Shown here in pieces: positions 28,516 to 38,447 of a DNA stretch of 64,000 bases. The DNA is from Nostoc sp. PCC 7107. Lineage in GTDB: Bacteria; Cyanobacteriota; Cyanobacteriia; Cyanobacteriales; Nostocaceae. The notes beneath the pieces are model-generated. The model did not search any database. It was not told the origin of the DNA and saw only the letters and a list, made by a program, of their open reading frames with translations. The stretch spans positions 141,001 through 205,000 of the forward strand of contig NC_019676.1 in NCBI RefSeq assembly GCF_000316625.1, given 5' to 3'. The translations under genes and the position numbers were made by a program. Within the stretch, counting starts at the first letter, position 1, and each line of letters begins with the position of its first letter.

Positions 28516-29606
28516 TTCCATTTGTAGACCTAAAAACTCAATACTTAAGTATTAAAGACGAAATTGATACTGCCGTCTTAAAAGTACTTGCAAGTACGCA
28601 ATTCGTTTTGGGTAATGAAGTTAAAGCCTTTGAAGAAGAGTTTACCGATTACTGCAATGCAGATTATGGCATTGCTGTCAATACAGGTACTAGCGCCCTC
28701 CATTTAGCATTACTAGCAGCTGGCATCGGTGCGGGTGACGAAGTGATTACCGTGCCTTTCACCTTCGTTGCGACCACAGCAGCTATTTGCTACACCGGAG
28801 CCACCCCCGTTTTCGTAGATATCGATCCTGTTTCCTACACAATCGATGTCACCCAAATTGAAAAAGCGATAACTGAACGCACCAAAGCGATTCTACCCGT
28901 GCATTTGTACGGTCAACCAGCAGACATGGAGCCAATTTTGGACATTGCTCGCCGTCATGGTTTAGTCGTTATAGAAGATGCCGCGCAAGCTCACGGGGCT
29001 GAGTACAAGGGGCAACGTGTAGGTAGTATTGGTGACGTAGGTTGTTTTAGTTTTTACCCTGGTAAAAACTTAGGTGCTTATGGTGAAGGAGGTATGGCAG
29101 TCACCAATAATCCAGAATATGCCCATACTATGGGAATGCTGCGCGACTGGGGTCAAGAACGCAGGTATCACCATGTTTTGAAGGGTTACAACTATCGCAT
29201 GGATGGCATCCAGGGAGCGATTTTACGGGTGAAATTACGCTACATCGAAGGCTGGACAGAAGCAAGAAGAACACACGCAGCCCACTATGACCAACTTTTG
29301 GCAAAATCTGGTGTAGGTATACCTGCTGTAATGCCTTACAGCCGTCATGTTTATCATGTCTACGCAGTGCGATCGCCAGAGCGAGATGCCCTACAACAAA
29401 GTCTGCAAGAGATGGAAATTCAAACAGGTATTCATTACCCAATTCCTGTCCATTTACAACCAGCTTATTCAGACTTAGGTTACAAGCCAGGTGATTTTCC
29501 GCACTCAGAAGCCGCATCTAGGGAAGTTTTATCGCTACCTATGTATGCAGAACTAAGCAAAGAGTCACAAACTCAGGTTGCCAAAGCCGTAATTAGCTTA
29601 ACATAA
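28512..29606 (+). CDS. DegT/DnrJ/EryC1/StrS sugar aminotransferase (WbpE-like)
   Basis: The 364-residue PLP enzyme transfers an amino group to a 3-keto (or 4-keto) nucleotide sugar. PLP-site residues are D156 in [12 protein letters not shown] and the Schiff-base K185 in [16 protein letters not shown]. The start is GTG at 28512, overlapping the upstream TGA by four bases. Context with WbpB- and WbpD-like genes supports C3 amination of a UDP-GlcNAc uronic acid derivative. Confidence 0.92.
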   Translation: MIPFVDLKTQYLSIKDEIDTAVLKVLASTQFVLGNEVKAFEEEFTDYCNADYGIAVNTGTSALHLALLAAGIGAGDEVITVPFTFVATTAAICYTGATPVFVDIDPVSYTIDVTQIEKAITERTKAILPVHLYGQPADMEPILDIARRHGLVVIEDAAQAHGAEYKGQRVGSIGDVGCFSFYPGKNLGAYGEGGMAVTNNPEYAHTMGMLRDWGQERRYHHVLKGYNYRMDGIQGAILRVKLRYIEGWTEARRTHAAHYDQLLAKSGVGIPAVMPYSRHVYHVYAVRSPERDALQQSLQEMEIQTGIHYPIPVHLQPAYSDLGYKPGDFPHSEAASREVLSLPMYAELSKESQTQVAKAVISLT

Positions 29607-29618
29607 CCGATAAATTTG

Positions 29619-30323
29619 ATGTCCAATCCAGGTACAATTAAGACAGTCACAGCTATCCACGGCTTACAAGCAGAAAAGCTAGACCCTGATTTTGAAATTC
29701 AACTATCAGAATATTTAAATACTCAATATGAACAAAAATCATTAATCGAATTATACGCACGTTTTGCTACAAGTGACGGCGACTTTGACGCGCTAATGCG
29801 GCGAGCTATTTGGCGTGCAGCAGCACGTAAATTCGGACATAACATTCGTATTGGCAATGGTGTAGGTTTTAAACATCTCGAAACCTTTGAGATTGGGAAC
29901 CAGGTATTTATTGGTTCACAAACCTATATTCAGGGAAGGTTTGATGGTACTTGCATCATTGGTAATCATGTTTGGATTGGACCACAGAGCTACTTTGATG
30001 CCCGTTATTTAATTATTGAAGATTATGTGGGATGGGGCCCAGGTGCAAAAGTGCTGGGTTCATCACACACTGGATTGCCGATTGATGTTCCCATCATCCA
30101 AACAGACTTAGAAATTAAATCAGTAAAAGTGGAAACAGGAGCCGATATTGGCATGAATGCGGCAATCTTACCTGGGGTAACAATTGGCCGAGGCAGCATT
30201 GTTGGCGCTGGTGCAGTCGTAACCAAAGATGTACCACCTTACGCGATCGTCGCTGGTGTCCCTGCTAAGTTTTTACGCTGGCGGGAAGGATATGAACCAT
30301 CAAAGGAAGAATATGCAAAATAA
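29619..30323 (+). CDS. Hexapeptide-repeat acyltransferase (WbbJ-like)
   Basis: The 234-residue protein has a helical N-terminus (LSEYLNTQYEQKSLIELYARF) and a left-handed beta-helix C-terminal half (IGNGVGFKH, IGNQVFIGSQTYI, IGMNAAILPGVTI, VGAGAVVTKDVPPYAIVAG). It probably O- or N-acetylates a sugar residue. The ATG at 29619 is preferred over the TTG codon just before it. The next gene begins inside its last codons (ATG 30313), so the pair is translationally coupled. Substrate unknown. Confidence 0.85.
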   Translation: MSNPGTIKTVTAIHGLQAEKLDPDFEIQLSEYLNTQYEQKSLIELYARFATSDGDFDALMRRAIWRAAARKFGHNIRIGNGVGFKHLETFEIGNQVFIGSQTYIQGRFDGTCIIGNHVWIGPQSYFDARYLIIEDYVGWGPGAKVLGSSHTGLPIDVPIIQTDLEIKSVKVETGADIGMNAAILPGVTIGRGSIVGAGAVVTKDVPPYAIVAGVPAKFLRWREGYEPSKEEYAK

Positions 30324-31287
30324 ACGAATTTTAATTACAGGCGGTGCAGGTTTAGTTGGTTCCCATATTGCCGATTTGTTGGTAAATGAAGGAGTCTCTG
30401 AAATTATTGTTTTAGATAACTTCACCCGTGGACAGCTGAAAAACCTTGCTTGGGCAAAAGAAAATGGCCCTTTAGTAATCGTAGAAGGCGACATCCGCGA
30501 TCAAAAACTCCTGGGTGAAGTCATGCAAGGTGTGGATATAGTCTTTCATCAAGCAGCAATTCGCATTACCCAATGTGCCGAAGAACCGCGTTTGGCATTA
30601 GAAGTTTTGGCAGATGGCACTTTCAACGTTTTGGAAGCAGCAGTGAAAGCCGGGGTAAAAAAGGTAGTCGCGGCCTCATCAGCCTCGATATACGGCATGG
30701 CAGAGGAGTTTCCCACAACTGAATCTCATCACCCTTACAATAACCGCACCATCTACGGAGCGGCAAAGGTCTTTAATGAGGGCTTGTTACGCAGTTTCTA
30801 TGATATGTATGGGCTGGACTATGTAGCATTACGCTATTTTAACGTCTACGGTCCACGCATGGATATTTACGGTGTATACACGGAAGTATTGATTCGCTGG
30901 ATGGAGCGCATTGCAACAGGTCAGCCACCACTGATTTTCGGTGATGGCAAACAGACAATGGACTTTGTTTATATTGAAGACATTGCCAGAGCAAATATCT
31001 TAGCTGCCAAAGCCGATGTTACGGATGATGTGTTTAATATTGCCAGTCATGTGGAAAGCAGCCTGAACGACCTAGCTTATAGTTTGGCTAAGGTGATGGG
31101 TTCAGATTTACAGCCAGAATATGGGCCAGAACGCAAAGTTAACCCCGTGTCCCGGCGATTGGCAGATGTGAGTAAAGCCAAGCAATTGCTGGGTTTTGAG
31201 GCGCAGGTATCCTTAGAAGAAGGATTGCGTCGGCTAGTGAGTTGGTGGCGCGAACAGAAATTGGCAAAGGAAGCAAGCAATGTCTGA
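30313..31287 (+). CDS. NAD-dependent nucleotide-sugar epimerase/dehydratase
   Basis: The 324-residue extended SDR has Rossmann motif TGGAGLVGSHI (GxxGxxG, 10-16), the serine triad residue in ASSASIYG (122-128) and Y148/K152 in IYGAAK. RYFNVYGPRMDIYGVYTEVLIR is typical of UDP-glucose/GlcNAc 4-epimerases and dehydratases. The open frame extends upstream to 30229, but that part overlaps the acyltransferase; ATG 30313, preceded by AAGGAAGA, is the likely start. It overlaps the downstream aminotransferase by eight bases. Confidence 0.9.
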   Translation: MQNKRILITGGAGLVGSHIADLLVNEGVSEIIVLDNFTRGQLKNLAWAKENGPLVIVEGDIRDQKLLGEVMQGVDIVFHQAAIRITQCAEEPRLALEVLADGTFNVLEAAVKAGVKKVVAASSASIYGMAEEFPTTESHHPYNNRTIYGAAKVFNEGLLRSFYDMYGLDYVALRYFNVYGPRMDIYGVYTEVLIRWMERIATGQPPLIFGDGKQTMDFVYIEDIARANILAAKADVTDDVFNIASHVESSLNDLAYSLAKVMGSDLQPEYGPERKVNPVSRRLADVSKAKQLLGFEAQVSLEEGLRRLVSWWREQKLAKEASNV

Positions 31288-32482
31288 TAAAATCCAATCT
31301 ATCCCGATCGCTAAACCTTGGTTAGGTGAAGCTGAGGCTGAAGCAGCTAGCCGTGCGATTATGTCTGGGTGGGTAACACAAGGGCCAGAAGTCGCCGCCT
31401 TTGAGCAAGAGTTTGCAGCTTACGTAGACGCAAACTCGGCTTGTGCTGTCTCCAATTGCACCACAGCATTGCATTTAGCGCTATTAGCTGTAGGTGTGAA
31501 ACCTGGGGATGAAGTGATTACCGTCAGCCATTCTTATATTGCCACCGCTAACAGTATTCGCTACTGCGGTGCAATACCAGTGTTTGTGGATATTGAACCA
31601 CAGACATACAACATCAATCCGATGTTAATTGAGGATGTGATTAGCAAACAGACTCGCGCCATCCTGATCGTCCACCAAATCGGGATGCCTTGCGACCTAA
31701 AAGCCATCTTGGATATTGCCCACCGTTACAATTTACCAGTAATTGAAGATGCAGCTTGTGCGATCGGTAGTGAAATCCTCTGGGATGGAAACTGGGAGAA
31801 AATTGGCAAACCACATGGGGATATCGCCTGCTTTTCTTTTCACCCCCGCAAAGTCATCACCACTGGCGACGGTGGGATGCTTACTACCAACAACCTCGAA
31901 TATGACAAACAGTTTCGCCTGTGGCGGCAACATGGGATGAGCGTCCCCGATACTGTACGCCACGGTGCAAAACAGGTGATATTTGAGTCATATCCCATGC
32001 TGGGTTACAACTACCGCATGACTGATATTCAAGCAGCAGTCGGGCGAGAACAACTCAAGCGGCTTCCAGAAATTGTGGAACGTCGGCGTTATTTAGCACA
32101 AAGATATCAAGAAATACTAGCAGATATACCGGGATTAAAATTACCGAGTCAGCCAAATTGGGCAAAGAGTAACTGGCAGAGTTTTTGTGTCCGGCTAACA
32201 GAGAAATATGACCAGGTACAAGTCATGCAGGCAATGCTAGATGCTGGCATTGCCACACGACGCGGGATTATGTGCGCCCACCGCGAAAGTGCTTATCAAA
32301 GTGAAGCTTGGTCATGTGGAGTTGAGCCAAAAGCTTGTGAGTGTGAAGTTGGTAAGTGCGATCGCCTGTTTGAAAGTGAGCAAGCACAGGACAATACTGT
32401 TCTCTTACCCTTATTTCACCAAATGACTGAGCCAGAACAAAACTATGTAGTAAAAGTGTTAAAAACAGCTTGTGAGAGTTAA
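31280..32482 (+). CDS. DegT/DnrJ/EryC1/StrS sugar aminotransferase (second copy)
   Basis: The 400-residue PLP aminotransferase has D157 in PVIEDAACAIGSE and Schiff-base K191 in FSFHPRKVITTGDGGML. It is only distantly similar to the copy at 28512-29606. A Cys-rich insertion near the C-terminus (SCGVEPKACECEVGKCDRLF) is seen in members that act on 4-keto sugars such as perosamine synthases. Its start lies inside the end of the epimerase gene, implying a joint pathway to a second amino sugar. Confidence 0.9.
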   Translation: MSDKIQSIPIAKPWLGEAEAEAASRAIMSGWVTQGPEVAAFEQEFAAYVDANSACAVSNCTTALHLALLAVGVKPGDEVITVSHSYIATANSIRYCGAIPVFVDIEPQTYNINPMLIEDVISKQTRAILIVHQIGMPCDLKAILDIAHRYNLPVIEDAACAIGSEILWDGNWEKIGKPHGDIACFSFHPRKVITTGDGGMLTTNNLEYDKQFRLWRQHGMSVPDTVRHGAKQVIFESYPMLGYNYRMTDIQAAVGREQLKRLPEIVERRRYLAQRYQEILADIPGLKLPSQPNWAKSNWQSFCVRLTEKYDQVQVMQAMLDAGIATRRGIMCAHRESAYQSEAWSCGVEPKACECEVGKCDRLFESEQAQDNTVLLPLFHQMTEPEQNYVVKVLKTACES

Positions 32483-32687
32483 TTCATCAAGATAATCTTC
32501 AGGCGGTTCAACTCATTACTCAGTCGGAGTTTCAAAGAATCAAAACTTTATTGGCTTAAATTCCTGAAAACCTTCTTACTACACAATTACTTTACTTGAT
32601 TATACCAATTACCTTTGAAGAAACTCTGAACATCGGTTCCTTAATTTTAATAACTCAAATTTATCGAAATTCTGTCTATCACATCTT

Positions 32688-35600
32688 ATGAATACTCTTT
32701 TTTCCAATCAAGTTCCCAGTATTACTAATTTCACGGAGCCAGGAAATACCTACGAATTAGGTATGAAATTCCGTAGTGCCAGAACTGGTAACATTACCAA
32801 AATCCGCTTTTGGAAAGCCCCTAGTGAAACGGGTACTCATGTTGGCAAACTGTGGACAGCTACAGGGCAACTCTTAACCAGTGTCACCTTTACGAACGAA
32901 ACAGCTTCTGGTTGGCAGGAGCAAACATTAGATCAACCAATTCTTATTCAAGATAATACCACCTACGTAGTTTCCGTTAACATCAATAGCCACTACGTCG
33001 CCACCTATGATGAACTAGCTACTTCCATTGTTAATGGCGACCTCTCCTCCGTTGCCGATGATAACAATGGGGTATTTAATAGTACGCCTGGTGCCTTTCC
33101 CAGTAATTCCTATCGCAATACTAACTACTACCGAGATGTCGACTTTGTTTATGTCCCACAACCAACAATTACCAAGATTAGCGGCAATAATCAGAGTGGT
33201 TTAGCTGGCAGCACCTTACCCAATCCCTTAATTGTTGAAGTCAGAGATGCTGCTGGTAATGTCCAACCTAATGCCCCAGTTACATTTAGTGTTATCAGTG
33301 GTGGAGGCTCAGTCTCTCCCGCTAGTGGAGTTACCAATGCTAATGGCCAATTTATTACCAATTTCACCCTGGGAGCCACTGCTGGTGCCACACTATCCAT
33401 AACTAACACCGTCACAGCCACCGCCAATGGTATAGGTAGCGTGACCTTCTTTGCAAATGCTAATCCGTCAGGCAACACACAAGTAGTTTTGACAAACCAG
33501 GTTCCTAGCATTGCGAATAATATTGATAACAATGGCACTTCCTACGAATTAGGGATGAAATTCCGCAGTGCTAGAAGTGGACAAGTTACACTCCTACGCT
33601 TCTGGAAAGCTCCTAGTGAAACAGGGACTCATGTTGGTAAGCTCTGGACAGCCACAGGAACACTTTTAGCCAGTGTCACCTTTACGAACGAAACAGCTTC
33701 TGGCTGGCAAGAGCAGTTACTAGATACGCCAATTAATATTCAAGCCAACACGACCTACGTAGTTTCTGTGAACGTTAATAGCCACTACGCTATCACTTAT
33801 GATGAACTAGCTACTTCCATCATCAATGGCGACGTTAGCTCTGTGGCCGATGGGAACAATGGACTATACAATGTCAATGTCCATTCTTTCCCACAAAATT
33901 CCTACCGCAATAGTAACTATTATCGAGATATTGGCTTTGTCGTTGGTAGTAACTTATTGAAAGTGAGTGGAGATAATCAAACTGGTACTACAGGTAATGC
34001 TTTACCCGATCCTCTAGTTGTGAAAGTTATCAATGCTCAAAACAGTCCCCAAGCTGGAGTTACAGTCAACTTCAGTGTCACTATGGGGGGAGGGTCAGTT
34101 TCCCCGACAAGTACAGTTACCAATGCCAGCGGTGAAGCCAGTACAACCTTGACATTGGGAGCAGTTCCTGCGGGTTTAGGAGGAGTAGTAGTTACAGCGA
34201 TCGCCCCTGGTATTGGTAGTGAAACCTTTTTAGCAGCAGCGGCTCCCAGTGAACCCAATCCTATTTATTTAGAAAACCTCAATGCTGGTACGAATAGCTG
34301 GAAGATGACCAACCGTGCCAGTGGCGAGATTGCCGGTTATGCTTCAGCAACCAGCGTCAACAAAGGTGAAACTCTAGATATCAAAGTTTCGCTGGCACAA
34401 GCTGGTCAATTTGCCATTGATGTCTACCGTTTGGGCTATTATGGCGGTGCAGGAGGCAGACTGATGGCCAGTAGTGGTTCACTACAAGGCACTACTCAAC
34501 CCGCCTGTACTTTAGACCCAGATACTCGTTTGATTGAGTGTAACTGGACAACTTCCTATGCCCTACAGGTAAATAATAACTGGGTAAGCGGTCTTTACAT
34601 CGCCAAACTCACCGACCACAGCACTGGCAAACAAGCTCATGTGTGGTTTGTAGTGCGTGATGATGGCAGCGAAGCGGATATTATTTTCCAAAGTGCAGTC
34701 TCTACTGTACTGGCATACAGTACAATGGGAGGCTACAGCCTATACAACTATAACAGTATTGGTGGACAAAGGGCTTACAAAGTTTCCTATGACCGACCCT
34801 ACTCCCAAGCCAGTTATCAGGAATCTTACGAAGCTGACACACCTTTGCGATGGGAATACAACATGGTGCGGTGGTTGGAATCGCAAGCCTACGATATCAC
34901 CTACACAGACAATATGCAGGTACACTCTAACGGACAAAAATTACTAAATCATAAAGTATACCTGTCTGTCGGTCATGATGAGTACTGGTCAAAAGAGATG
35001 TTTGATCATGTCAAAGCGGCTCGTGATGCAGGAATTAATTTGGGATTCTTCTCTGCTAACACCTGCTATTGGCGAGTCAGATTTGAAAATTCTACCCCTG
35101 CGGCTGGACAAGTTAGGCCAAATAGAGTCATGACTTGTTATAAACAGGATTGGGCATTAGATCCGATTGCCCAGCAACAAGGAATATCAGCCGCTACTAA
35201 TAAATTTCGGAGTTTCCAGAACCAACAGCCAGAAAATTCCTTATTAGGAGTGATGTATGGTAGTGACACACCTAATATTTACGGTGGTAGTAATTTTGTT
35301 GTCACTAACAGCAACGATCCATACTATGCAAACACAGGACTACAAAATGGGCAACAGTTATTTTTGTTAGTGGGTTATGAATGGGATTTTGTAGTGAATA
35401 ATGGTTCTACCCCACCAGGACTGGTGATTTTATCTGAATCACCAGTCTCACCTTCAGCTTTATTACCCACCTTTGATGAGCCACCTGGAGAACCAGGTCT
35501 GCCTGCTAATCAAGATTACACCAAATCTAACTCAGCTCGCTATACCGCAGCTAGTGGGGCAAAAGTCTTTGCTTCCGGCACAATTCAATGGGCATGGGGG

Positions 35601-35723
35601 CTAGATAGTGAAGATGTTACACCAGCGCGGGCAGATAGTCGCGTTAAGCAAATGACTGTCAACATTCTTGCAGATATGGAAGCCAGACCCCAGAAACCAG
35701 ATGCAAACATCATCATTCCATAA
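32688..35723 (+). CDS. Large DUF4082 / Ig-like / dimethylformamidase-beta-like protein
   Basis: A 1011-residue protein with an internally duplicated N-terminal half: DUF4082-like module (about 10-155), Ig-like Big1-type domain (about 162-255), second DUF4082 (about 266-415) and second Ig-like domain (about 422-515). Shared strings include YELGMKFRSAR and KAPSETGTHVGKLWTATG. Residues about 525-1005 resemble the N,N-dimethylformamidase beta-subunit-like domain (VGHDEYWSKEMFDHV, LGFFSANTCYWRVRFE). No signal peptide is visible at the first ATG, and the frame is closed 72 bases upstream, although the modules are of extracellular type. Strong terminator downstream. Its role in the polysaccharide island is unknown; it could bind or modify the glycan. 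Confidence 0.82.
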   Translation: MNTLFSNQVPSITNFTEPGNTYELGMKFRSARTGNITKIRFWKAPSETGTHVGKLWTATGQLLTSVTFTNETASGWQEQTLDQPILIQDNTTYVVSVNINSHYVATYDELATSIVNGDLSSVADDNNGVFNSTPGAFPSNSYRNTNYYRDVDFVYVPQPTITKISGNNQSGLAGSTLPNPLIVEVRDAAGNVQPNAPVTFSVISGGGSVSPASGVTNANGQFITNFTLGATAGATLSITNTVTATANGIGSVTFFANANPSGNTQVVLTNQVPSIANNIDNNGTSYELGMKFRSARSGQVTLLRFWKAPSETGTHVGKLWTATGTLLASVTFTNETASGWQEQLLDTPINIQANTTYVVSVNVNSHYAITYDELATSIINGDVSSVADGNNGLYNVNVHSFPQNSYRNSNYYRDIGFVVGSNLLKVSGDNQTGTTGNALPDPLVVKVINAQNSPQAGVTVNFSVTMGGGSVSPTSTVTNASGEASTTLTLGAVPAGLGGVVVTAIAPGIGSETFLAAAAPSEPNPIYLENLNAGTNSWKMTNRASGEIAGYASATSVNKGETLDIKVSLAQAGQFAIDVYRLGYYGGAGGRLMASSGSLQGTTQPACTLDPDTRLIECNWTTSYALQVNNNWVSGLYIAKLTDHSTGKQAHVWFVVRDDGSEADIIFQSAVSTVLAYSTMGGYSLYNYNSIGGQRAYKVSYDRPYSQASYQESYEADTPLRWEYNMVRWLESQAYDITYTDNMQVHSNGQKLLNHKVYLSVGHDEYWSKEMFDHVKAARDAGINLGFFSANTCYWRVRFENSTPAAGQVRPNRVMTCYKQDWALDPIAQQQGISAATNKFRSFQNQQPENSLLGVMYGSDTPNIYGGSNFVVTNSNDPYYANTGLQNGQQLFLLVGYEWDFVVNNGSTPPGLVILSESPVSPSALLPTFDEPPGEPGLPANQDYTKSNSARYTAASGAKVFASGTIQWAWGLDSEDVTPARADSRVKQMTVNILADMEARPQKPDANIIIP

Positions 35724-36045
35724 ACCATCTCAAAATCGCTAGTAACATCACTACGTTATCAATCGTTTGATTCAAAGATAGGAAAGACAGATTCTTTCCT
35801 ATCTTTATTTTGGCTATTAATGGATATTATGTTGGATTTTGGTAATATCAAGTAGAGTATTTTATGCGTAAACTGAAACTTATCTATTTACAGAAAAAGC
35901 AACACTAACAGCTAATTACTAACATGTCCTACATATAATTGATATTTTTGTAAAAATTAAATCATACGTCTATATTAATTCTCATTAATACAGCGGATAA
36001 GTTCGATGATGTAGATTTTAAATCTACCTTACCAATAAGGATATT
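35724..36045. other. Spacer holding a terminator and a probable new promoter
   Basis: Gene-free, AT-rich. The terminator at 35774-35806 is listed separately. About 240 bases remain before the CgeB-like gene, which has AAGGA near its ATG; a fresh promoter here would split the island into at least two transcription units. Confidence 0.5.
35774..35810 (+). terminator. Strong intrinsic terminator
   Basis: AAAGATAGGAAAGA and TCTTTCCTATCTTT form a perfect 14-bp stem with a 5-base loop (CAGAT), followed by ATTTTGG. It lies 50 bases after the stop of the DUF4082 gene, the clearest intrinsic terminator within the island. Confidence 0.8.
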
Positions 36046-38376
36046 ATGCAGAATAATTTTAAGCCAAAATTGGTATTTTTTCGTTATAAAGATGATGAGA
36101 ATTTACCCAACTTTTTGATATTACACAAACAACAACATATCCAGTGTTTATCTGAATTTTTTGAAGTAACTGTAATTAATGAGAATTGTGATTATCAACA
36201 AATTTGTGACCAGTACCAGCCAGATATCACTCTTTTTGAAAGTGGGGTAAATTATCGACGATGCTACAGATTAGAAATTACGAATACTCATATTTATCCA
36301 GAAATACCCAAACTAGGTTTTCATAATGGGGACTCTTGGTGTGAAGCTCGTGCTGGCTTTATCTCTGATATGGAAAGTTGGGGAATAGAAACCTTCTTTT
36401 CTATTGCTACAACTACCCCTGAACATACGCCAGAAATTGCTGGCAATACTTTTGTTTGGCCTAACTTTATTGATCCGCAAATTTATCAAGACTATGGGCA
36501 AGACAAGATTATCCCAGTTATGTTTACTGGTGGAATTAATCAACTTTATCCTTGGCGGCAGAGGATTCATAAGCTAATTTCCCAGAATTATCCCTCATTA
36601 ATTTGCCCACATCTAGGATATCATCAGCGTGCTGCTTTCAAGATGTTGGAAGGTGAGCAATATGCCCGTACAATTAATTCTGCTTGGTTTGTGCCAACCT
36701 GTGGTTCCATAGAAAAAGAAATAATCCGTAAACATTTAGAAATACCAGGTTCTAAATCCTGTTTAATTACTGAAAAAACTTCTGTTTTGGAGTCTGCTGG
36801 CTTTGTTGATATGCAAAATTGCGTGTTTGCAGATGAAGATAATGTATTAGACAAGCTAGATTACCTATTTAATAATTTAGATAAATTATCAGAAATTATC
36901 GATGCAGGATACCAGCTTGTTCACACTCACCATACATTCAAACAACGGGATCAAATCTATCAATGGTTTAATCTCCAAAAACATCTTCAATCTCATCAGA
37001 AAATTATTCAAACAAGCCCTTTTGGTTTACTTTCTATTGTCGAAAAATTATCTGGAATGCAAAGTTCCCACATCATTGGTAATGGATTAATTCTGGAAAT
37101 CCTTCGCCAAGGAGATCAGAAATTACGCGCTGGTGAATATGCAGAGGCAGAAAGTGCATATCTAAAATGTGTCAATCATATATATTGGATGCCTGAGCCA
37201 AAACTACGATTAGCAATATGTCACCTTTATCAAGGAGACGCTAAGACAGCATATCATTGGATTACTCAACCAATTAAATATACTTTAGAAGAGTATAAAG
37301 CCCTAGATCCTGATCCCATAGAATGGGCATATTTGATTATTACTTTACTGTGTCAAGGTGAACTCAATCAGGCGGTTGCGCGTGTTAATGAATTTACATT
37401 GCTGATTCATCCTGAGTTAGACCGCATCCGTTGGGTAGTCAACCTGCTTAACAATCCCGGTAGTAAAGTAAATCCATTAAATATTTCTACAGAAAAATGC
37501 CGTTTGAGTGTACATCAATTACCTGAGCGCAGCTTAGATGACTGGTTGGTTCAACTTTGTAAGATGCTACAAGCTTGCGGACAGTCGCATTTAGTAAATA
37601 CCTTAACTCATAATCTCGATTTAAAACTGCCTTTCCTAGCACCACAAAAATCTGTAAATTATCCCTTATACATATCATGGTTAAAGCAGAATTTAAATTT
37701 GAGTGCCAGAATATTGGCAAGAACAAAAAAATCGAGTTTTTCTCACAAGGAAAATCTTCTATATAAAAGAGTTAAATCTAAATTAAATAGAGAAATTGAA
37801 AAATTTATCATCCAACCCTTAAATAATTGGGAATCTCAGGTAGGATACTTTTTACCTTACAATCTTTCTAGTATGAGACATGATGAGTTATGTCAGGAAA
37901 TTCACAATATTAGTCAAGAAAATATCCAAACAGTTTTAGTTATTGGAGCAGGCAATGGGCAGTTAGCAACGGAAGCATTACTCGCTCATTTGCATTCTAA
38001 GTTAGACAAGATAAATGTGGTTTGTCTTAATACTGCCACAGAAAACTTCCAGAAATTACAAAAACGATATAGGCATAGTAAATCCGTAGTTTTTTATACT
38101 CTAAACCTCAATTGTTCTGAAAAATTTTCTGTGATAGATTGCATCAAATACAAGGAAGAAAAAGTATCTTTTGATCTAGTATTAATTGATGCCAATAATC
38201 TTCAAACTGATTTTGATATCAATGAGGTTTATGGAGCAAATTATTTAATAATTAATAATGTCAATCAGAGGTTTAATTATAATAAATACCAAGCATTAAT
38301 TGCTGACATTAATTATATTACCGTGTCACAAAATCTTTATCTCCGTAAAGGATATGCTCTTTTTAAGAGAAGGTAG
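36046..38376 (+). CDS. CgeB-like glycosyltransferase fused to TPR-like and methyltransferase-like regions
   Basis: A 776-residue three-part protein. Residues about 1-310 resemble CgeB-type glycosyltransferases (YQPDITLFESGVNYRR, PVMFTGGINQLYPWR, and the C-terminal KEIIRKHLEIPGSKSCLITE). Residues about 355-470 contain helical, TPR-like units (LRAGEYAEAESAYLKCVNHI, LRLAICHLYQGDAKTAYHWI). Residues about 600-776 include a Rossmann-type strand VLVIGAGNGQLATEAL and a later FDLVLIDANN, as in class I methyltransferases, but no further catalytic residues can be named. ATG with AAGGA 8 bases upstream. Confidence 0.8.
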   Translation: MQNNFKPKLVFFRYKDDENLPNFLILHKQQHIQCLSEFFEVTVINENCDYQQICDQYQPDITLFESGVNYRRCYRLEITNTHIYPEIPKLGFHNGDSWCEARAGFISDMESWGIETFFSIATTTPEHTPEIAGNTFVWPNFIDPQIYQDYGQDKIIPVMFTGGINQLYPWRQRIHKLISQNYPSLICPHLGYHQRAAFKMLEGEQYARTINSAWFVPTCGSIEKEIIRKHLEIPGSKSCLITEKTSVLESAGFVDMQNCVFADEDNVLDKLDYLFNNLDKLSEIIDAGYQLVHTHHTFKQRDQIYQWFNLQKHLQSHQKIIQTSPFGLLSIVEKLSGMQSSHIIGNGLILEILRQGDQKLRAGEYAEAESAYLKCVNHIYWMPEPKLRLAICHLYQGDAKTAYHWITQPIKYTLEEYKALDPDPIEWAYLIITLLCQGELNQAVARVNEFTLLIHPELDRIRWVVNLLNNPGSKVNPLNISTEKCRLSVHQLPERSLDDWLVQLCKMLQACGQSHLVNTLTHNLDLKLPFLAPQKSVNYPLYISWLKQNLNLSARILARTKKSSFSHKENLLYKRVKSKLNREIEKFIIQPLNNWESQVGYFLPYNLSSMRHDELCQEIHNISQENIQTVLVIGAGNGQLATEALLAHLHSKLDKINVVCLNTATENFQKLQKRYRHSKSVVFYTLNLNCSEKFSVIDCIKYKEEKVSFDLVLIDANNLQTDFDINEVYGANYLIINNVNQRFNYNKYQALIADINYITVSQNLYLRKGYALFKRR

Positions 38377-38447
38377 AGTTTGATTGCATGATAAAATACA
38401 CTATTAAAATGACAAAGTAGATAATTTATAATCTCACAATAATCAAT

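Noticed and set aside
30229..30312. Upstream extension of the epimerase gene
   Set aside because: It runs through the acyltransferase gene in another frame, and the Rossmann domain begins directly after ATG 30313.
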